A DNA stretch of 7,714 nucleotides. Origin: Anaerolineae bacterium (GTDB taxonomy: Bacteria > Chloroflexota > Anaerolineae > SSC4 > Amarolineaceae). The stretch covers positions 2,000,278 through 2,007,991 of the forward strand of contig CP059258.1 in NCBI GenBank assembly GCA_013693795.1, read 5' to 3'. The notes beneath the pieces were generated by a model, which saw nothing but the letters and a program-made list of their open reading frames with translations, did not search any database and was not told the origin of the DNA. Both the position numbers and the translations under genes were made by a program. Of the stretch, positions 1 to 5,471 are shown one piece after another. Positions within the stretch are counted from its first letter, which is position 1. Each line of letters opens with the position of its first letter.

Positions 1-123
1 CGGGCCGATATGGTGGGGGCACGGGTCAACGGCCTGTGGGCCGGCGGGGCGAGGTACGGTTACGGCTCGGAAGAAGAACTGCGGTCCGCCGGCGCAGGTG
101 CTCTTCAGCACGCCGACGGACAT
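1..123 (-). CDS. Possible start of a further gene running off the left edge
   Basis: From ATG 123 the minus strand stays open for 41 codons to the edge (MSVGVLKSTCAGGPQFFFRA, then VTVPRPAGPQ). Third positions are GC-rich, as in the neighbouring genes, and the ATG is 18 nt after the preceding stop. There is no Shine-Dalgarno and no recognisable domain or signal peptide, so the stretch may instead be non-coding or part of a frame-damaged gene. Confidence 0.2.
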   Translation of the reverse strand, partial: MSVGVLKSTCAGGPQFFFRAVTVPRPAGPQAVDPCPHHIGP

Positions 124-141
124 CGTGCGCTGGGTGGTGGG

Positions 142-573
142 TTAATCGTTGTACCCGATGCGGCTCACAATCACCCACGGCTGTTCGTTGACGTAGGTTA
201 CCACGATCACAACCTCCGGATCGGTCATCGCTTCGATGAAGAATGGCTGGCCGTTGCGTGACCCGGCCAGCCGGCGCGCCGATCCGCGTGGAAACTCGTC
301 GTCGTCCACGTTGAATTCTACGAACTGTTCGCGCTGCCAGATACGGTAGGTGTACGATACCGGCTGATCTACAGACTGCCGGAGATCGGCGAAGGTCAGG
401 GTCAGCCGATGGCCCAGGGCGAAGTCGGCCTGTGATTGCGCCCACGGTACGTTCCAGCAGCTAGCCACGGCGTATGGGGCAGCGATCACGCTCGGGCGCC
501 CGGGCAATTCGTCGTTGGAGAGCACCACCGGTGCTGGAATCATGTTGACGACACCTTTGACGATCGTAATCAT
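142..573 (-). CDS. Hypothetical protein, 143 residues, unknown family
   Basis: An intact open frame from ATG 573 to TAA 142. I do not recognise the family. The protein starts MITIVKGVVNMIPAPVVLSN and has no signal peptide or membrane segment. It has a single cysteine (ASCWNVPW, near residue 39), an acidic patch (FNVDDDEFPRG) and several alternating hydrophobic stretches (LTLTFADL, YTYRIWQRE, VVIVVTYVNEQPWVIVSRIG), suggesting a small, mostly beta protein. The end, PEVVIVVTYVNEQPWVIV, looks like paired beta-strands. It lies 47 nt after the three-repeat secreted protein in the same direction and is probably the last or next-to-last gene of the unit. A cytoplasmic partner or regulator of the exported proteins is conceivable but nothing in the sequence shows this. 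Confidence 0.75.
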   Translation of the reverse strand: MITIVKGVVNMIPAPVVLSNDELPGRPSVIAAPYAVASCWNVPWAQSQADFALGHRLTLTFADLRQSVDQPVSYTYRIWQREQFVEFNVDDDEFPRGSARRLAGSRNGQPFFIEAMTDPEVVIVVTYVNEQPWVIVSRIGYND

Positions 574-579
574 TCAGAA

Positions 580-584
580 CCTCC
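580..584 (-). promoter_or_regulatory. Ribosome binding site of the 143-residue unknown gene
   Basis: GGAGG lies 6 nt before the ATG at 573, supporting that start over the internal Met codons (for example VVNMIPAP). Confidence 0.65.
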
Positions 585-620
585 AGGCTACGGGTTGTAG
601 ATATTCGTAGAAACCCTCCG

Positions 621-1588
621 TCACCGCCGCACGGCTGGGAGATAACTCTTGTTGCTGACGATCAGGACATTGAACGCTGTGTTGACCGGCATGCTGGCCG
701 CGTCTTGATTGAAGATCCCCCATTTCTCGTAAGTTCGGTGATAGTAAACACCGAACGCATGGTTGTTGGTGGCACCGAAGATGCCACCTGGGTTCCAGTT
801 GTGTGTGACGAACACCAACACGTGATCCTGGCCGTTCGCGCGTGGGTGGTCGATCAGGGTTAAGTTTCCGTTGATGTTCGAGTTTGTGGCCTGATGAACG
901 AAAGCTGCATGGTTGGGCGGGAACCAGCACGTTGAACGCGGCACCGAAGGGCATGCCCGCCTGGTCCTGGTTGAAGATCGCCCATCTCTGCGTAGATGGC
1001 CGGTAGAACACACCAATCGCATGGTTGTTGTCGGTGCCCTGAGCTGCGCCGTCGGGATTATAGTTTGGCGTCACCAGTATGATGGCCTGGGGATTGCCGT
1101 TGGTCAGTGGGTGATCGATCTCCGTCCGGTTCTGAGTTCTGTTGAACGGTGTGGTGCGGTGAACGAATGCCGGCATGTCGGCCGGCGGGATCAGCACATC
1201 GAAGGTGGCATGGAGGGGTATCGGGGTTCTGTCTTGGCTGAAGATGGCCCAGCGGTGGTTGTTGTACGCATCGTAGACGACGCTCAGGTGGTGGTCGTAC
1301 CAGACACCGTATGGAGGGGTCAGGTGTGGCGTCACGAACAGCAGTGCATTGGGGTTATTGTTCGCCAAGGGGTGGTTGATGTAGGTGATATCCTGCACGG
1401 TGTTTTCCACCGTGGCCTGATGGACGAACTGCGCCGGCGGTGGACGAGGTGCTCAAAGCACTTGCCACCGCAGTTAGGTTCGGCTCGATGGCCACGGCAC
1501 TGGTATTGGACACATCGCTGGGCAAGGTTGCGACCAGTGACCCGAGGCTTATGATGAAAGCCAGGTAGACAGAGACCAAGGGATGCAT
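621..1588 (-). CDS. Secreted protein with three tandem FVHxAT/IFNQD (DUF7452-like) domains (frameshifted)
   Basis: A composite product of about 321 residues. The start at 1588 follows AGGAG at 8 nt. Residues 1-22 are a signal peptide (MHPLVSVYLAFIISLGSLVA), followed by a Ser/Thr/Ala-rich linker. Three domains of about 87 residues follow. Each begins FVHxxT, then has a 'IDHPLxNGNPxAxxxVTxNxNP' block, an NNHAxGVxY block and a WxIFNQDxAxMPxxxAFNVLV end. From memory this matches the family Pfam calls DUF7452, common in Chloroflexota and cyanobacteria and of unknown function; the name should be checked. Frame changes fall near 1432-1440 and at 919-921, the latter explained by one extra C. The last repeat ends NVLIVSNKSYLPAVRR and TGA at 621. 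The gene lies 22 nt after the protease C-terminal region and 47 nt before the next gene, so co-transcription is likely. Confidence 0.75.
641..1428 (-). repeat. Three tandem copies of an about 87-codon domain
   Basis: Copies begin at the Phe codons of FVHQAT (1428), FVHRTT (1167) and FVHQAT (902), spaced 261 and 265 nt; the one-base excess over 264 marks the frame error between copies 2 and 3. Shared blocks are IDHP/INHP, VTxN, NNH, WxIF(N/S)QD and AFNVL(V/I)/TFDVLI. Copy 1 is the most divergent: it has VTPHLTPPYG where the others have N.NP.G, and SQD for NQD. Confidence 0.75.
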
Positions 1589-1610
1589 GCTGTATTCTCC
1601 TCGCTGTTTT

Positions 1611-2785
1611 TCAATCTGCCGTCAAGCGGGCCATCGGCCACCAGACCGAATCCTGGTCGGCTGAGCCATCTGCCTCGACACGCAGAATGAACTGACCGGA
1701 CACCCCACGCAGCCTAATTGGAATTGGCACCGCCACAGACGTGACCGGGTTATTCTGGAGTCCAATTTCACCCACAGCCGGCCTTCTTTCCAGAAGCGTG
1801 CTTGGGAGGAGCACGTGCTCTTCTCCGACCGTAGTAATGAAGCGCGCTGATCCGTGCCCCATTCTGAGTGATTGTCCGGTTCTCATCGAATCCAACTTCT
1901 GCCCGAAAGACACTACGGCCCGACGCCGTAGATGGCAGCCTCAAATTGAAAACACCTTCCAGGAAGCCGTCGGCCTGACGGGCCGGATGCAAGCACAACA
2001 CATCACCACCATACAAGTACCCATTTTGCAGTGCGGCGTGCTCAGCCATCCTCGCATCACCCTCTGGCGGCTCTCTGTTGCCGAAAATCACTGAACCCAC
2101 ACTGCTACGCCATGCCGCAGATTGCGCCCGGTCGATGAAATCGTACAAGATACGACTGGTAGGGACCATGTATGCTTCCAGGACATATGCCCAGTCGCGT
2201 GTGGCCGTTGCACCGGCATCGACCTCGAGCGTAATATCCTGGGTGGCGCCGCGAAATCGGGACATGTCGATGACGATTGTACGCATGTTTCGTGTCAGTG
2301 TGAGCGTCGATTCTGCCAGTATCCGATCTGGGCTGCCATGCGCGATCACCCTGAACGTGAAACCATCACTCCCCCGCCTGTTCGGACAAGGCTACGGTGA
2401 GGTAGAGCCTCGCACCTTCGCCGGGCACATTGAGCGAGTAGCGACCGCAGATCTTGCCGTGCGGTGCCCAATTCGGATGCAGGTGCAAGACGTGGTTGTA
2501 ACGCATCCCTTGCTCGATCGGCAACGAACGGTTGACGAGCATGATGTTGCCTTTCGCAGCATGGAAGAAATCAGGTTTGAGCAGTTGCCCGTCCCCATTC
2601 GCCCACGTTGCCTGGGCATAACCCAGAATCAGATCGAATGCCCGAAACAAAGCATCGAACTCAGCCGTTCCATCGGCCAAAATCCGGATATTGCGGAACT
2701 CCCACCAACGTTCACCAAGATGATTCAAGCCGTTTGCCAGGTCGGCGCCCTGGTCGGAGAGGTGGGGCGCACCGGGATGCCCCAT
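1611..2785 (-). CDS. Tandem beta-sandwich-like domains; C-terminal part of the protease or a separate coupled gene (frameshifted)
   Basis: About 391 composite residues begin at ATG 2785, three nucleotides after the TGA of the metalloprotease and in the same frame. No good Shine-Dalgarno precedes the ATG, so this may be the C-terminus of the protease with a spurious stop rather than a gene. After a linker (HLSDQGADLANGLNHLGE, then WWEFRNIRI) come two related domains of about 150-170 residues. The first has FDLILGYAQATW, HVLHLHPNWAPHGKICGRYS, DGFTFRVIAHG, IVIDMSRFRGATQDITLEVD and DWAYVLEAYM. The second has YDFIDRAQSAAW, VLCLHPARQADGFLEGVFNL, GRSVFRAEVGF, LRGVSGQFILRVEADGSADQ and DSVWWPMARL. The pattern resembles NPCBM- or carbohydrate-binding-like jelly rolls, but I cannot name the family. 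Frame changes lie at the C-run 2371-2375 and near 1857-1860. It ends with TGA at 1611, 22 nt before the next gene. Confidence 0.6.
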
Positions 2786-2788
2786 GCT

Positions 2789-4346
2789 TCACCCCATGGC
2801 TCCGATCTGCGGATTAGAAACGCCGCGCCGCTGGCCATTCATGTTTGGCAGGAGGATAGCCTGTCGCATCTTGGGATCGACGCGGTATGCAAATAGGGCG
2901 TTACCCAGGTTCGTGGGCGGCGTAACTGCAAAGTCGTAGCGTGTCCGGTTCTCCAGAACGAACGTTTCCGGTCCATTGATGGGTCCACTTTGGAAACGGA
3001 ACGCAACATTGTGAGTTTCAGAATGGTGCCAAAACGACCCGCGTTGTGTTCGACGGGGCATATCGGTGATGTTGAACCACCCGCCCCGTTCCTGCATGTA
3101 GGAGCCAGAGTCGGCGGGAAATCGTTCCACAGCCAGTCTGCACCCATCGAGCCAAACCAGGAGTACCACTGGGTGTATTGGTTGTATAGATCAGGATAGC
3201 CGAATAACAGATGACCCAATTCATGCATCAAAACGGCGGATGACGTCCAACGCAGCTCTGATGCTTCTGGCACACGCTCGAATGTGTGATCGACACGAAT
3301 CGTTGGCTTAGGAACCTGGTGGCAGCAGGGCAAAATAACGATTGGCACGTCATTGGCCCACGCTTCCCAGGCACTATCCCACAGATCGAGCCGGCCTGCT
3401 TCTTCCAATTGCGCTTTGACCTGCCACATGCTGCGTGTGCAACCGCCGCTCCAAACATCGGTGTGGTAGAAGACGAGTCCTTCTGGTACCTGACCATCGA
3501 CCTTGAGATCGTCAATCGTTCTGATTCCCCTTTCACGTAGGGTAGGGGCGACGGCACCGGCCTCCAATTTCAATGACCGACGCCATACATCATCAGCGAC
3601 ATCTGCCCAATGGGCAAGCCTTGTCACTTGAAGTGGATTGGTGGTCCAATCTACAACTTCCCCGTCACGCACATAACCATTGGAAATGCCATAGAAGTAG
3701 TCAAAGGCACTGCCAGACATCAGTCCACCATCGGGATTGGTGCGCAGTTCGTCTGCCGAGAAGAAGAGACGATTGAACCAATCTCGCGTAAAGGCGGGGG
3801 ATTGGAGATATCTGTAAACCGCACCAGGAAAACACGCAGCACCTTGTTGAGCTTATGTGGTTCTGAAACAACATACGTGCCGTCTTGTGGTGTCCACCCA
3901 ATCATCCCACCCTGGAATTGTTGTCTCTGCTCGCCACCCGCGGGTTCGTATGCATCGGTAACTGGGAAACCCAGGGCACCACGTTCCCATCCTGTCTCCT
4001 GCCACTTCTCCCAAATTGGCCCATAGACGCACTGGGCGCCAGTCTCGGCCGTCCAGTATATCGATCCACCCATGAAATGGTTGAATTTCCCATGCCCTAT
4101 GGCATCAGACTCATTGGTGGTTGGATAACCCAGCAAGGAACGTTCCCAGCCCATGCGTTGCCACTTCTCACGTATGGCGCCATGGACCTCATGAGCACCG
4201 GTTATCGGATGCCAATAGATCGAGCCTCCGTCGAAGTGGCGATAATGGCCAATCCCATCTGGGCAAGTTGTCTCTTCGGTGGTGGGCGCTCCCAGGAAAC
4301 TACTCGCGCCACCTAATGCAGCATACGCTTCGCTAATCTCTGTCAT
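2789..4346 (-). CDS. LGFP-repeat M6-type zinc metalloprotease (frameshifted)
   Basis: A composite product of about 519 residues. Residues about 17-160 are three LGFP repeats (FLGAPTTEE, LLGYPTTNES, ALGFPVTD; each followed by 'F.GGSIYW...TGA..V.G.I.EKW...GWER'), modules known from cell-envelope proteins. An M6-like catalytic domain follows: NKVLRVFLVRFTDISNPPAF, then FNRLFFSADEL, DYFYGISNGYV and the zinc motif MHELGHLLFGYPDLYN (HELGH codons 3225-3211, Asp at 3190-3192). Downstream are SWFGSMGADW and FVLENRTRYD, also typical of M6 proteins. Frame changes occur at the C-run 3796-3800 and near 3116-3118; each is explained by one missing C. The spacing from the second His to the Asp is one residue longer than the common HExxHxxGxPD form. 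No N-terminal signal peptide is visible at either possible start, odd for this family. It ends at TGA 2789-2791, in frame with the next entry, and may really continue into it. Confidence 0.75.
3867..4298 (-). repeat. Three LGFP protein repeats
   Basis: Tandem units of about 53 residues encoded in one frame: FLGAPTTEE...FDGGSIYWHPITGA, LLGYPTTNES...FMGGSIYWTAETGA and ALGFPVTD...FQGGMIGWTPQDG. The first two are close copies with IREKWQRMGWER and IWEKWQETGWER ends; the third is shorter and lacks the EKW part. LGFP repeats are established as wall-associated modules in actinobacteria; their ligand outside that group is not clear. Confidence 0.75.
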
Positions 4347-4352
4347 GGCATA

Positions 4353-4358
4353 TCCTCC
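4353..4358 (-). promoter_or_regulatory. Ribosome binding site fixing the LGFP-metalloprotease start
   Basis: GGAGGA lies 6 nt before the ATG at 4346. The alternative upstream ATG at 4460 has no such site, and the extra 38 residues it would add contain no signal peptide. The short start is therefore preferred. Confidence 0.7.
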
Positions 4359-4476
4359 GCTGAGTTCAGCCCCAGGCCAGGCCGCTATGGCCTTGTCCGA
4401 AAAGTCCACTGCTCCAACTTCTGGCACATCAGGGCGGCGCTCGCAACTGACCGGGGCCATCGCTGATGGTTCACGG

Positions 4477-4845
4477 TCACGGCATCACCTCAGGCCAGTA
4501 CCAGACAAACCACTCGGCTTTGTCCGCCCCCACACCATCGCTGACCAGGTAGCCCCATGAGCAATCAGACCGTAACCGCGGCCGTCGGCCGGCCAGTCCA
4601 GAATCACCCGCACGACCTTGCCGCCTACGATTTCTGCTTTTCCGCCCTCGACCAGGCCCAGTCTGGTGGCGCGCGGCGGCCTTCAGGATCGACGTCGTTC
4701 TCCAGGACTGGTATCTCGACCACCGCCACCGGGTGATATGGCAGGTAGACCTCATCGTTGTAGGCGATGGGTGGGTGATTGGGGGCTTGAACAGAGACAG
4801 GCCTGATATCACCACGAGCACAAGGAACATGGCTATCGCTTGCAT
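4477..4845 (-). CDS. Secreted single Ig/cadherin-like domain protein (frameshifted)
   Basis: A composite product of about 122 residues. The start at 4845 follows AGGAG at 7 nt and opens a signal peptide (MQAIAMFLVLVVISGLS). After a frame change near 4791-4797 the mature protein starts APNHPPIAYNDEVYLPY and continues HPVAVVEIPVLENDVDPEG, the typical opening of bacterial Ig-like/cadherin-like (Big_9, 'tandem-95') domains. Two more frame changes (near 4665-4680 and 4551-4560) lead through KAEIVGGKVVRVILDWPADG and GYLVSDGVGADKAEWFVWYW, matching the conserved 'Y.VSDG.G....A.V.V' end. It terminates with TGA at 4477. Such domains normally come in long tandem arrays in adhesins; a stand-alone exported copy is unusual. 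It probably acts outside the cell in binding, but the partner is unknown. Confidence 0.65.
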   Translation of the reverse strand: MQAIAMFLVLVVISGLSLFKPPITHPSPTTMRSTCHITRWRWSRYQSWRTTSILKAAARHQTGPGRGRKSRNRRRQGRAGDSGLAGRRPRLRSDCSWGYLVSDGVGADKAEWFVWYWPEVMP

Positions 4846-4883
4846 TGCACATCTCCTATTTGTGTACCAACGAGATCGCACCG

Positions 4884-4917
4884 CGCCGGGCAGACCAGGG
4901 TGAAAGCCTGCCCGGCG
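4884..4917 (-). terminator. Strong hairpin between the small secreted gene and the Ig-like gene
   Basis: CGCCGGGCAG (4884-4893) and CTGCCCGGCG (4908-4917) form a perfect 10-bp GC-rich stem with a 14-nt loop, starting 11 nt after the TAG of the gene at 4929. No T-run follows, so it is not a canonical intrinsic terminator. It may act as an mRNA 3'-end stabiliser, an attenuating structure or a REP-like element. The palindrome is seen directly; its role is inferred. Confidence 0.4.
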
Positions 4918-4928
4918 GACACGAACCC

Positions 4929-5318
4929 CTACATGCTGCGAAACGTACAGTTGATCTCGGCTGTGCCGTCAGGCAGCACGGTGGCGCCGTAGGACTTTGT
5001 GAGCAGCAGCTCATCACCGTACTGCGTGGCGCAGAAGAGCTTAGTCTCGCTATAGCTCAACTTCAGAGGACTACTGGGCTGGACTGACCCCTCTGGCAGT
5101 ATGCCGACGCAGCTCGCCTGCACGGAATGCTCAGCCACTTCGGTCATCTCGGCCTTTGACTCAATGGTTTGTTGCGGCTGGCCGGTGGCATCAGGCAGTT
5201 GGCACGGCTGGCCCGGTGATGCCAGGTAGACCAACGTGGGCGGTGTTCCGGCACTGGTCGCCGAGGCGGTCAGGCTCAACAGAAAGATCATCATCAGAAT
5301 CAAGGACAGGCGTTTCAT
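4929..5318 (-). CDS. Small secreted protein with four cysteines, unknown family
   Basis: An intact 129-residue protein that I do not recognise. The start at 5318 follows AAGGAG at 8 nt; the frame stays open upstream but lacks another ribosome site. Residues 1-23 form a signal peptide (KR, then LSLILMMIFLLSL, cleavage near ATSAG). The mature part of about 105 residues has four cysteines at roughly 39, 70, 96 and 124, enough for two disulfides if exported. Two similar segments, ILPEGSVQ and VLPDGTAEI, precede or lie between the cysteines and hint at a small internal duplication or paired beta-strands. It ends in TAG at 4929-4931. It sits between two genes for exported proteins. Its unbroken frame contrasts with its frameshifted neighbours. 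No function can be assigned. Confidence 0.8.
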   Translation of the reverse strand: MKRLSLILMMIFLLSLTASATSAGTPPTLVYLASPGQPCQLPDATGQPQQTIESKAEMTEVAEHSVQASCVGILPEGSVQPSSPLKLSYSETKLFCATQYGDELLLTKSYGATVLPDGTAEINCTFRSM

Positions 5319-5406
5319 CGCAGAATCTCCTTCTGATAACTTGGTGGACCAGTGCGCTGTCGGGTTGACGGTTGTCGTGATCTTGTGCCTATGCATTGGC
5401 GAAACG

Positions 5407-5412
5407 CTTATA
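5407..5412 (-). promoter_or_regulatory. Possible -10 element (TATAAG) upstream of the small secreted protein
   Basis: The 153-nt gap between the beta-helix gene and the next start contains one AT-rich island, on the minus strand TTTTATAAG, about 90 nt before the start at 5318. No recognisable -35 hexamer lies 15-18 nt upstream, so this is only a candidate internal promoter. Confidence 0.2.
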
Positions 5413-5430
5413 AAATCTAACCTAACAGAG

Positions 5431-5456
5431 CACCAGGCGACAGATTCACCCTGGCG
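5431..5456 (-). terminator. Weak terminator-like hairpin after the beta-helix gene
   Basis: On the minus strand CGCCAGG (5456-5450) can pair with CCTGGTG (5437-5431), seven pairs including one G-U, around a 12-nt loop. It begins 15 nt after the stop of the beta-helix gene. The tract behind it is only moderately T-rich and the TTTT comes about 18 nt later, so at best this is a leaky terminator. Confidence 0.2.
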
Positions 5457-5471
5457 ACGTGTTGGCCGCGC

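Noticed and set aside
641..1428. CRISPR-like or DNA-level repeat array
   Set aside because: The period of about 261-265 nt and the divergence at codon level show a protein-domain repeat, not a DNA repeat array.
2789..2791. TGA as a recoded Trp or selenocysteine codon
   Set aside because: TGA ends other genes here (621, 1611, 4477, 5472), so it is a normal stop in this genome, and no Cys/Sec context or selenocysteine insertion element is apparent.
2078..2896. Long plus-strand open frame (272 codons) and a second at 913-1554
   Set aside because: Both are antisense to regions with recognisable domains and ribosome sites on the minus strand; their translations are low-complexity and match no family.
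4347..4460. Longer start for the metalloprotease at 4460
   Set aside because: No Shine-Dalgarno precedes it, whereas GGAGGA lies 6 nt before 4346; the extension has no signal peptide either.
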